NCBI GenBank assembly: GCA_039881145.1
Contig: JAYKKI010000095.1
Span: 7,988,501 to 8,052,500 of the forward strand
Length of the DNA: 64,000 nt
Origin: Druceiella hillmani
Taxonomy: Eukaryota; Arthropoda; Insecta; Lepidoptera; Hepialidae
Reading direction: 5' to 3'
Part shown: positions 12,818 to 22,385 of the stretch, piece after piece
How the letters are laid out: each line of letters starts with the position of its first letter
Numbering within the stretch: position 1 is the stretch's first letter
The notes under the pieces: model-generated
What the model saw: only the letters and a program-made list of their open reading frames with translations
What the model was told of the DNA's origin: nothing
The model's database searches: none
Translations under genes and position numbers: made by a program

Positions 12818-15800
12818 TTATATTTTTTCATTTTATATAAACGAAATCAATTAAAAATGTAATTATTTAAAATTGCAAAATATGTTTGATAATAAATGAT
12901 TAAGTTACGAAAATAAGCATGTTGTGACTATGAATCCAGTTACTAATTTTTTGTATTTATTTTTTGATTACAAATAAAAATAGAATTCTTTCGACATATT
13001 TTACAAGCAGCCTTAGTTTTTTAATCCTTCTTCCAATCAAAAAGCGTGCAACACGAATATGACATGCTGGGTTGAGATCGGGATGAAATTGGCTTTATGT
13101 TCTCTGAATCATCTTCAAAAATAAATCAAATTTTAGTTTTTATCCCAAGGGCAAATTTATGATGCCATTTTTCTAACTTGCCACGAGTCTTCATAGCTTT
13201 TCTAAAAAGACTCATAGAAGTTCTTTCAATATGCTTGTTTCAGGAGGCAAAACTAGTATTCATCTTCCTTATTTGATTTTACAATAATCCAGGGATTGCT
13301 GCCACCTATGTTTAGTAGACCATAAAATAATACTATTGACCATCTTTTCATTATGCTGGACACTGAGTAATTTCCACATAACTCACCAACATCGTCGATA
13401 CAACAATCGTTTTTATTACATTTAATGATCATTTCTGACTTTTCTTTTATACCAGTATCTTTCTTGGTATTATGATATATAGTTGAAGCCAAGAAATATA
13501 ACTTTATTTTTTTTGCAATTCAAAACTAATGGTACATCCCTTTCAAAACCAAAAAGGGAATTACAGAGTTCACGTTTCTTAGTAATAACAAAGATAGACG
13601 GAACTTCTGTCTTATTCTTTCGTAGAGTGCCCAATGCTGTCAATCTATAATTTCTAAGCAAATTACAATAAAGTGGGATACTAGTGAACTAATTATCACA
13701 AGATTGCAATTGATGTGATTATATGGCTCGTCATTTTTGTCAACATGAATTTCCATATTATTCGTGTAGAAGGTTCGAGCATCCGCCAATAAAAATATCT
13801 TTATTCCATACTTTCCTGACTTACTGAGGATATATTGCCTAAAAGGACAACATCCACAGGTTTTCTTCAGCTTTTTAACAATAGGAACTTTTTCACCCAA
13901 GGAAATATATTTTTTATGTTATATAGATAGATAGGAGCCAATTAGAAGGTAGTCAAAGCGCAAACACCTTAATATGAAATGGAATCTATTCCGAGACATA
14001 GTAGCCACGTATATATCACAGCCACTTCCATCCGTTTCCCAAAGATCTTTCGTATTGAGATGTTCACTTCGAAGGGTCAGCCAAAAACAGCTCTCAATTC
14101 ATCCATGTCTGTACACTTGCAATCACTATCTCTTGCATGTTTGTCTTTCAAATTTTCTGGTGAACTATTAACAATATTATGTGATTGTGTACATAAAGTA
14201 TGTGGATGCTGGCGTATTTGCCACATAGTGTTTTCATGTCGTCCTATAAATTTTCCATACCTGAGATATTTTAGGGGTACATTTTCTAGGTAATCTTCTA
14301 TTTCCTGCACAAGCAAGTTAAATTCTTCTTCAAACATACTTTCAAATTCAAAATCCAACGCATCATTTGCTTGATCTCTTTCCTGCTCCATATCACTTTT
14401 ATGATCACTATAATTTTAAAAATCTTCTTTTTCCGATACAATTTCGTCTTCACTGTTTTATTCTTGCAGTATACCTTCTATTTCTCTATTCTTAATTATT
14501 CTAAATGCCATTATGAAGCTGTAGAATATAAAAATAATAATACAAATTGAAAAAAAATTTATAACATCAAATGTCGCTGCTGGATAAAATATATGCATTC
14601 TTATTTTACTTATCCGCTGTGATCAACCGCATGCCGTCTACAGGTCACCATTCTGGATGTGGGGCCACAGTAGAGTATTTTTTAGAATGTACTTAGAACA
14701 ACAAGTCACTAGACAACACGGAAAAAAGATACACTCAATTTTAAGGACACTGGTATTTTTTACCTAGTAGCGACGACCGCTGGTGAATAATTTACTAGAA
14801 TCTATGATTGAAATACGTTAAGCATTTCACTTATTGATTCTAATACATTATTATAGTTAGAAAACTCTTAAATATTGGAATTATTTCATAATTCGTTTCT
14901 TAGTTTTGATTTGAATTTAGAATATATGGAAAGAAATTTTTTATAAAACTTTCAAACCATGATAATATTCCAGAATAACACTAATTTATTCAAAGTTGGT
15001 ACCCAAAATGTCTAAAAAAGAAATCCGTTTTATCTATAAATACTATGTTTCGCTCATAAATTATAGTTAAACACCTGTAGGAAGAAATTAAAACATGCAG
15101 CGCCATCTAGAATGATTAAAGGAAATTAAATGCCAAGCCTTTTTTTCCTATCTTTATAATGCAAAGGATATTGAAAATAAAAATATTTTCCTCTAAATTG
15201 GGCATAAAGATAAATTTTGTTTGCTACCTCACATAGCATTTCAAAAAATGACATTTGTGACTCCCGTTGCAATGTTGCTTCGTTTATACCCTTTGTGTAC
15301 TGTTTGCTTAAAAAAATTTTCCAAAGGTATGAGATTTCCTGGAAAAAATCTATGTCATTTCCCGGCCCACCAACTATCTTTGGTTTGGGAACAAATAATA
15401 ATCACTGGGAGCCAGGTGGGTGTTCCAAAATATCGAGGCCTACCTAGTGCAGGGCGGCCAGCGCAACACAGCTCGTGTGAACGGGCGCATTGTCGTGCAA
15501 AAGCAGGACACCTTTGGTCAATTTTCCCCTTCTTTTTTGTTTGATTGCTTCTTTCAACCTCTCTAAAATTGACGCATAGTATTCTCCGGTTATGGAAACA
15601 CCTTTATCTTTATAATCCGTCAACAGGATCCCTTCTGAATCCCATAAGACTGTCGCCATGATTTTTCCAGCAAACTGTGACACCTTAAACTTCTTGGGTG
15701 GTGGTGTGCCTTTTTTGTGCCACTACATTGAGTCTTGTTTTGACTCAGGTTCATAATGATGAACCCAAGTTTCACCTCCAATAACAATTCAACTCAATAG

Positions 15801-18800
15801 TCCATCCTTGTCTTCACTACAGAGGTCCAAAAACGCTGGTCATGGAGAATTTTAAAAATTGTTGTCTCTGTTTCTTCTTTAGTCTGGCATTTTCCAATAC
15901 TAATTTTTCAACTTTTTTAATAATTTTCAGAGTAGTCATTTTGATCGGGCAAATTTTTAATATTAATTGTGTTTTTTATATTAGTTGAAATGAGATTTCC
16001 TGGGTATGAAAGGAACCTATGTCATTTCGTGGCCTGCCAACTATTTGTGTAAAAATACACATTGATGGGTAGGTTCATTGTGATATGGAAAAAGGATAAA
16101 TAAACGCACTTTCACATTATAACATTAGTCGGCATTGTAAATTACTTAAAATGAGATTTCCCAGGTTGGAAAGTAGCCTATGTCATTTCCCAGCCCATCA
16201 ACCATCTATGTGCAAAGAATCACATTGCTCCGTAGCTCCATTGTGACATGAAAGGACAAATGAACGCACTTTCACATTTATAATATTAGTTATTATTACA
16301 GTATTGATTACAGTAGTGAGATTTCTCAGCACAAAAAGTAGCCATGTCATTTCCCAGCAAGCCAACTATCTCTGAGCAAAAAATCACATTACCTCTGACG
16401 TGAAAGAAGCACAAACAAAAATATGAAAGGAAAAAAAAAACTTTCGAATTATGTTAGTCATGTTTAATAAAACTGTAAAATTGGCCTATCTGTACATTGA
16501 AGATATTTTGAAAAAAAATTTAGGGTTATATAATAAAAACAACAGAACACAATTATATTGTTTCTGAAACGTGGGCCTGTTTATTTGTTATCTATCTATA
16601 TACATATATATATTGATACCAAGATATTTGTTATCTATCTTGGTATCTGTGAGCCTGTTTATTTGTTCAGGCACCAAACAAGAACAGTTAAAAGGATTTC
16701 GATGAGTTTTTGCTGGAGTATTCTGTTGACGTTTGTATCATGTGGAGCATTAATTGAAAGGGAATGTTATAAGAACTCTAAAAGTATTTTTTTAGAACTT
16801 TACATAAACGTACACTCAAAACGTTCAAGAAAAAGATATTTACGCCTTTATCTCTGAAGCTATTAAAGACAAAATTATGAAAAACAGCATTACTATGAGT
16901 TTAATGAAAAAAATATGGTGATGATATTATTAAATTCATAGTTTTTGAGATAATTACGATATTTTTACACTTATGAAAAATATACTAAGCAATTTATTTA
17001 CAAGCCAAAAAAATAATATTAATATTTGTAAATAGTTTAATAAAAATAGTATTTACCCATAAATATTTAACTATATATGTCTAAGTGTATATGTAACAAT
17101 ATTTGTAAATAGCTTAATAGGAATAGTATTTACCCATAAATATTTTATTATATATTTTTATATACTTTGTCGTTTTATTTTTATTTTATTTTCTTATTTA
17201 CGAAACCAATTTAGATCCAACATTGGCAATAAAAACTTAAATGCCATTTATAAAATGCAAAAAAAAATGGGACGAATGGTTTACCATTTAGGTGAGAATC
17301 TCTGCAATAAATTGAACTAAAAGCTAGACATCAAGAATGGAGACAACTGTGATGCATCAAGCTAGTAACAAAGGGAAAGGGCTGAAGAGATTTTTAATCT
17401 AACTTAAGACATATGTTACTGAGCATGTACTAAGCATGTTGGTAATTTTTTTCACAAAAAGTAAACAAAGCTGTTTACAAAAAGGCAACAAATATTTTAT
17501 GATATATGGAACCAAAAACCTATTAACAAAATCTTTGAAAACCTCGATACCATCAATTCAATGTATTTTCAAAACCCCTCAAAGCTACCCTCTGTATTTC
17601 CTTACTCAGTAATGCTAACTTGTTAGACAAGAAATTATATTGTTTGGAAAAATTAAAACAATATTAACTTTAAGACCAATAAGACACTTGGAACCAGATT
17701 GGCGCTGACTTTATGCACAAGTATTAAAATGGCAGCAGAACTAATAAAGAATAAAAAGTTGTCCAGATCCATTGAATCTGCTATTAAAATATATAAATGA
17801 ATAAGTCAAATTAAACAAATTTAATTTGTTATGTACGTCATTTAAAAAAACTGAAAAATAGAAACATTGTCTTCCATTTCCACAAGACAAGTGATCAAAC
17901 ATTTTTCATTAGAAACTAAACATTTATGTGTAACAATTAGATGGTCTGCAAATAAATTACTGCAAACAAGAATTCAAATAACTAAAATTATTGGTTGAAA
18001 GTATTTCCAAATAATGGCTTCATAAATGGGCCAGCTTCATAACTTAACAAACTTTTTTAATTATGAAGCTGGCCATGGGAAAGAATTGTGAATGTATGTC
18101 AGTGTAATCCAAGGTAAAACTTGAGAGTTCAATATGCATACATTAATATGCTTCAACATAGTCATAATCAATTTATAAAATAATGAAAAAAGTAATGACG
18201 GTAACATCTTTAATCAGTCTCAAATCTCCCGGTAGTAATTATGATTTGTCAAATTGCTTAAAAATTTGTATAGAGACATGTTTAAGTAATTAGATATATA
18301 TATAAATTCCGTAATATGAAATGCATGTATAGTTGAAAGAATTTTTAATTAAGACATAAGATTTATGTTGTATTAGTGTTGTAAAGATAAGAAGTTAAAA
18401 TAAAATTACATATATAATAAAACAAATATGCTAATTCTTTTATAACATTTATGTATACATTATAAATATACTACTTCTGATTAGTGTCTTTGATTATAGG
18501 AAAATCTCATAAAATAAGTAAATATTGTGTACATATAATAAGGGATCTATCTACATATGTGTGTCAACGAATAGACTAATCTTAACAAGTGTTAGATAGA
18601 ATACTTCAGTATTTTTTAAACATACAGTGATGATAATATTTAACTTCCATTCTAGGAATTTTATATAATGTAATAGAATAATTATAGTAATATAACTTAC
18701 ATTGTTTGCTTTAGGCAAATCATCTTCAAATAAACAAACAATCTCCTCAGAGCTATCAGAACCTGCCAATTGCTCTAAATTTTCCGATTCCGCAGCCAGT

Positions 18801-20764
18801 GAAGCCGCTTTCTCTCGTGAACTGAGAATTAAATTCTTTTCCTTAATTTGAGATCCTTTGTCAACAACCTCGGTAACTCCTATTCTCCTTGTTACCTTCA
18901 GTGGCTCCAAATCCATGCGCATTGGTAGCTTTCGTAATCGTCTTTGTTTATGTTGTTCTCTTGCATTCCATCCATACACACGTCTTCGATTAGCGTTTAC
19001 ATTAGGTGATACATTTTCTTGACCGTCAGATTCAAAACCATAGTAATTTTCTTTTTGGTTTTTGTCTTTATTTTTGGTTTTGTCTTTATTTTTCTTGTCA
19101 GGTGAAGTTGCAGGAGACCTTGCTTTAGACGGAGAAGATACCTCAATATTTCTAGAGCTTTTGTCAGGTCTTACAGGGCTATTCACATTGAGTTCGCATA
19201 ACACTGTCCTATTGATTTCTGACAGTGGTTTAGGTGTTTGTTTAGGAGGTGTGTTAAATATTGACTTTTTAACAGAATGCAGTGCCCCATTGTTTGATTC
19301 TCGATTGAGAGAACTAGAATAATTTTTCTGAGGTGTGATTACCTCGAGTGGTATCTTTAATTTTTCCACAGATTTTGTTACCACATCTTCAAAAAAAGAT
19401 AATATGCTCGTCTGTTTCAATTTTTCAATATTGTTTTCAAACAATGTTGGATCGCATATTTCATTCATGTACTTTCCTGTCTTTCTCGGATGCTGATTTA
19501 TATTTGAAGAGTTTCTGTCGAGGCTAATGTGTTGGAATGTACTCTCGTATGCGGGTGTCATACTTGGTTTTACATAGAAATTGACGGGCCACTTTTTTGG
19601 ATCACCATTAAGTTCCACTCTCCAAGGACTACCTGCAGGTTTGTTATTCAAATTTGTAGTATTAAAACTACTATGTGTCACAGGCATGTCATCGAAAAAG
19701 CTCAAGTCACTTTGGTTGCCAGTATTTTTGTCAGCCATTTGGTTTATTTCAGATGCAGTTTCTGCATTCAAAACCAAATCATTATTTTCTTCCAAGTTTA
19801 TATCCTGAGGTTCTTCGTAATCAAATTCATTAGGTCCATTAAAGTTAGTATCAGAAGTTAATGACTCTTTTTTACTATTATCTTCTAAAGGTTCTTTAAA
19901 GTTTACAGTATGTACCTTCTTCTCTTTTATAACATCTTTAAGAGATTGTACAGTTTTTGATATATTTATTTTATATGTGCTGCCCTTGAGGAAGAAAAAA
20001 TTATCAACCTTTTTCCTTTTCATATACTTTCTTTTTTTCTTTTTAATTTTTTTAGTCGGAGGTTCTTCCGATGGGTCAAAATCAAATTCATAAACATCTA
20101 ATTTATCTTTATCTAAGACGGTGCTTTTCTCGTTTTTGTTCCCATTTTGTTTGGAGGTCTCATTCAAAATGTTTGTTAATTTATTCTCTGATGTTTTAAT
20201 AGGTTCCTCTTGGTTTACTGGTTTTCGTTCAACAATTGTTTCTTTAGGTTTATAACATTGGGTTTCTTCACAAATTGTTGTAAATACTTGACGTGTAGAT
20301 GGTTTCTGAGGATTGTTATTTGTATCAGACTTTGAAGGTTCTGAAAGAGTTTTTTGGTTTTGATCTATCTCAATTTCTGGTGGGAATTTGTTTTTAATTT
20401 CTTTGTTCGGTGTACTTGAAACATATGAATTCGTTGAAAACAAAAAATTGAGAGGCGTCACTGCATGATCCTCAAATTTGGAGGGAAGGCGATGCGTTCT
20501 TCTTGGTCTCTGCAAAGATGACAAACCGTTATTAGAATTGCTTCTCTTACTTTCTGGTGATGCGAATTGTTTCTTAAATTGATATGCGGAATCTTTCAGA
20601 GAGTTATCATCCGATCCAGAGTTTGTTTTGTCAGCCAAAGCTTTTCGTTGGCTTCTTAGTGGCTTGTTTTTATTACTAATGTTAGATTTAATTGCAATTG
20701 GTGAAGAGTCGTTTTCCTTTTGACAACGGGTATTTTTTACCACTGACCGTTTTTGAGACTTCAT
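8986..20764 (-). CDS. dmt: Sororin / Dalmatian-type cohesion protector, three exons
   Basis: Predicted nuclear cohesin regulator. Sororin-family proteins bind Pds5, oppose Wapl and hold sister chromatids together until mitosis. Coding exons join(20764..18701, 11542..11348, 9066..8986), 779 aa. The splice sites are GTAAGT after 18701, CAG before 11542, GTATAT after 11348 and TTTCAG before 9066; all junctions are phase 0. Visible features: KEN box at 16-18; KPLRSQRKALADK at 34-46, like the KPLRRSQRK of vertebrate sororin and containing an RxxL; PRRTHRLPSKF at 87-97; a second KEN at 571-573 directly followed by YYGFE, matching the FGF-type Pds5-binding motif; several SP/TP sites; and a C-terminus DAWAASFNSMLEEVDEF that aligns with the sororin C-terminal helix. 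It is far longer than human sororin (about 250 aa), closer to insect Dalmatian. The family call is confident; the shugoshin-like activity known for fly Dalmatian is not demonstrated here. Confidence 0.85.
9119..9518. mobile_element. MITE with long terminal inverted repeats, TA target site
   Basis: A 400-bp element flanked by TA on both sides (9117-9118 and 9519-9520). The left end CACGGTGTCCGAAAATAAG matches the reverse complement of the right end, CACAGTTTCCGGGAAGAG. Homology continues through GACAAAGAAAGA and on to TCGTTGAAATAAAA, giving imperfect repeats of about 75 bp. There is no coding capacity. The TA duplication suggests mobilisation by a Tc1/mariner-type transposase (inference). It sits in intron 2 of the sororin gene. 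Confidence 0.75.
9905..10637 (+). repeat. Tandem array, seven copies of about 104 bp
   Basis: The unit is anchored by TTTGCCTACAGCATTGACAT; anchors fall at 9911, 10015, 10119, 10223, 10327, 10430 and 10534, a period of 104 (once 103). The units share AAAACTGTTATTTTACAA, TCAAAATG(C/T)TAGTTTTGTT and GTAGGTAATTATCTAAAATG. Middle copies are nearly identical and the outer copies are more diverged, as expected of an array that grows from the inside. It lies in intron 2 of the sororin gene and has no coding role. Confidence 0.9.
10638..11347. other. Remainder of sororin intron 2
   Basis: No gene or clear mobile element seen. A short hairpin followed by a T run occurs at 10940-10968. Confidence 0.5.
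11348..11542 (-). CDS. dmt: Sororin exon 2 (65 codons)
   Basis: Minus-strand open segment in phase 0 on both sides, preceded by TGTTACAG and followed by GTATAT. It encodes a serine/aspartate-rich patch (SISSSSDDSSD), an acidic run (EVEEEIEEPP) and a basic run (KPKRTVKRRKKEVKPKEE). No known fold is visible; composition and phase fit the linker that leads to the sororin C-terminal helix. Confidence 0.75.
11543..12770. other. Sororin intron 1, 3' part
   Basis: Mostly featureless AT-rich DNA. At 12335-12528 an acidic, Ser/Asn-rich open stretch (for example SGSDIVVRSQ and DSDNNDDNNYF on the plus strand) with one apparent frame break might be a scrap of a transposon N-terminus, but it is too short to classify. 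Confidence 0.4.
12771..12816. repeat. (TA)n microsatellite
   Basis: Uninterrupted TA run of about 40 bases, with CATATA at the edges. Confidence 0.95.
12940..14511 (-). pseudogene. piggyBac-type transposase, decayed
   Basis: Minus-strand relic inside sororin intron 1. Reading from the ATG at 14511, blocks in order are: an acidic N-terminus; FIGRHENTMWQ and QSHNIV (about 14150-14260); GIKIFLLADARTFYTNNMEI (about 13760-13840), matching the piggyBac block around a catalytic Asp; LTALGTLRKNKTEVP and KKRELCNSLFGF (about 13540-13640); ELCGNYSVSSIMKRWSIVLFY (split, about 13310-13400); and a Cys-rich tail with AACKICRKN (about 13000-13020). The order equals a complete DDE_Tnp_1_7 transposase with its C-terminal zinc finger, but stops and frame changes interrupt it at least five times. 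TTAA duplications and terminal repeats were not resolved. Confidence 0.85.
14512..15214. other. Intron 1 between piggyBac and mariner relics
   Basis: No coding signal. The stretch 14620-14790 is richer in G+C and may be the 5' flank of the piggyBac relic, but no terminal repeat could be matched. Confidence 0.4.
15215..15960 (-). pseudogene. mariner transposase fragment
   Basis: Minus-strand remains of a mariner transposase. VEKLVLEN near 15925 resembles the helix-turn-helix start. GETWVHHYEPESK (about 15735-15775) is the block with the first catalytic Asp position, here Glu-Thr in place of Asp-Glu. KIMATVLWDSEGILLTDY follows, and HDNAPVHTSC at about 15475-15505 carries the second Asp. The C-terminal part is degraded, retaining only HPP (about 15420) and a FVPKPK remnant. 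Stops and frame changes split it; the first roughly 60 residues are missing. It lies in sororin intron 1 on the same strand as the host gene. Confidence 0.85.
15992..16435 (+). repeat. Three-copy tandem repeat, about 163 bp
   Basis: Units start with GAGATTTC at 15992, 16153 and 16318. They share ATGTCATTTCC, CCAACTATCT, AATCACATT and GAACGCACTTTCACATT. A related partial unit starting GAGATTTCCTGG is embedded in the mariner relic at 15331. The copies are diverged. Confidence 0.8.
17020..17160 (+). repeat. Short tandem duplication, about 77 bp period
   Basis: AATATTTGTAAATAG, AATAGTATTTACCCATAAAT and the following ATATAT tract occur twice, at about 17021 and 17098, with a few substitutions. 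Confidence 0.75.
17161..18700. other. Sororin intron 1, 5' part
   Basis: Nothing recognised apart from low-complexity AT sequence; it ends at the GTAAGT donor of exon 1 (18700-18695 on the minus strand). Confidence 0.5.
18701..20764 (-). CDS. dmt: Sororin exon 1 (688 codons)
   Basis: Starts at ATG 20764 and is open for 688 codons to AAT at 18701, where GTAAGT begins. Beyond that point the frame turns hydrophobic (residues such as ITIIILL), as expected for intron read-through, which marks the exon end. It carries both KEN boxes, the YYGFE motif (574-578), a lysine-rich stretch at 238-252 and two copies of an LSFF(D/E)D motif (354-359 and 455-460). The product looks mostly disordered and Ser/Asn/Lys-rich. 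Upstream non-coding exons cannot be excluded. Confidence 0.85.
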
Positions 20765-21160
20765 AATTAATAATAAACATTGATAATTTTATAACACACT
20801 ACGAGAAAAAACTTTTTGACGTATGTATACACTGTTTTCAGTTAGTCAGCGCGCTTTTTACTATTTTCGAAAACATGTTGCCATTTACAAAATACATACT
20901 GCCATAGATATCTTTACTTTGATTATATGGCATTCGTTCTCTCCACAGAGAACATTTGCCAATGTCAAGTAATTAACCTTCGTTCGATCGCTTGCTGCGC
21001 TTGTTGTTACTTTTGTCGCTCGCATGGTCGAGCATACGTATCGTTGGCATGTAAAGACTCGACTTCGCAAACCTATTTATGTGTATCGCTTGCATGTTCG
21101 AATTAAATCGAACCTACTCGGTTATCGTATATAAATTAGTAGCTCCTTCGGAAATATTTT
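20765..21160 (-). promoter_or_regulatory. 5' flank of the sororin gene, presumed promoter
   Basis: Sequence directly upstream of the sororin ATG, with more CpG (20990-21110) than the surrounding DNA. No TATA box or clear initiator could be fixed, so the transcription start is unknown. It contains one copy of a 49-bp stem-loop element (20922..20970). Confidence 0.3.
20922..20970. repeat. 49-bp stem-loop element, copy 1
   Basis: TGGCA and TGCCA form an outer stem and GTTCTCT/AGAGAAC an inner stem around a four-base loop. A second copy at 26498..26546 keeps both stems although several bases differ. Confidence 0.6.
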
Positions 21161-22385
21161 ATTGTTTTAGTCTATGAGTACTTTCCTGACTCGTAGATTT
21201 TAAAAAATTATTCTCATTGGTTTGTTCAAATTGTGCTTTTTGTTAGAAAAGTTTTATTTTAAATCTGTTTATTATTTGATTCATATATTTTAAATTACAA
21301 TACCGGTCTGAGAAAAAAGTCTATAGTAGAAGAAATTTTTGAAAAACCCTTAGACGGGAAATTGTGCGCAGAAAATGTTCTTTATTTTTTAAAACATATT
21401 TCAGGAATACGAGCACGATGATGACACACATTAGAAAGAAGTATCTGGTTTACTTGACTGCTTATTTATATGAGAATTTTGATTTTGAATTGTGAATTTT
21501 TTAATTTACTCGAGGTTTACAATTTTTATAGATTCTTTATTGTTTTAATTATTTAACTGCCTTTATTTGTCAACAACCACATTAAATGACTCAAAAATTA
21601 ATGAGTTCGTAAATAATCGAAATCGATTTGTGACACTATCCGATTATCGTCTGTTAAATCGATTTAACTCTGTTTACACATATTTTCAAATCAACTAACT
21701 CGGTTTGGCCCATCTCTACTTATGAAGAATGTACAAGTTATAATGGAGAATGCCAAGATTCGGCCTGATGAAGTTGCGACTGACTGACACTGGCACTTTA
21801 TTTTTAACCGAGATAATTCATGTTATTAAAATAGATAAATTATTCTCCGCAAATAATCCATTAGGAAGTTCACTATTATTTTTTATAGATTAATAAATCG
21901 ATCAACGGTTTCCTTTTGTTTACAATTTGGAATTTAAAAACTTTGCCATTTAAAACTCTTTAACGTCCATAATTCGCCAAAATATCTAAGATCATAAAAA
22001 ACTATCACAGATTTTTAAAATTAACTTATTTGAATGACTAATTACATATAGTATTTCATTCGTTATTTAAATGAATTATTATGTGTTTTTTAGTAATAAT
22101 ATTAATCTATGATTGCAAAATGTAATTGCTTTACTTATTTTTCGTTATGGCAATACTCGCAAATATCTTTAAATGTCAAACAAATCAAAAATGACATTTC
22201 CGTTACGTGGGGATTGTGTACTACTTGTGTTATTATGTTTTTATTATTTTTTTACGAAATGGCTTGCTTCTGAACCTTGATTTCTTTTATTCTCGGACCT
22301 GAACCCTCTTTTATTATTATTTAACGACTCGGCTTATTCAAGGATTTGTTTTCCTAATACAATATTTACGTGCTCAAACGGACAA
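21161..22385. other. Intergenic gap, nothing recognised
   Basis: AT-rich DNA without a supported gene. GGCCCATCTCTAC near 21707 resembles ends of common insect dispersed repeats, but no unit boundary is visible. Confidence 0.4.

Noticed and set aside
19062..19861. Plus-strand open frames of 75-110 codons
   Set aside because: Antisense shadows of sororin exon 1.
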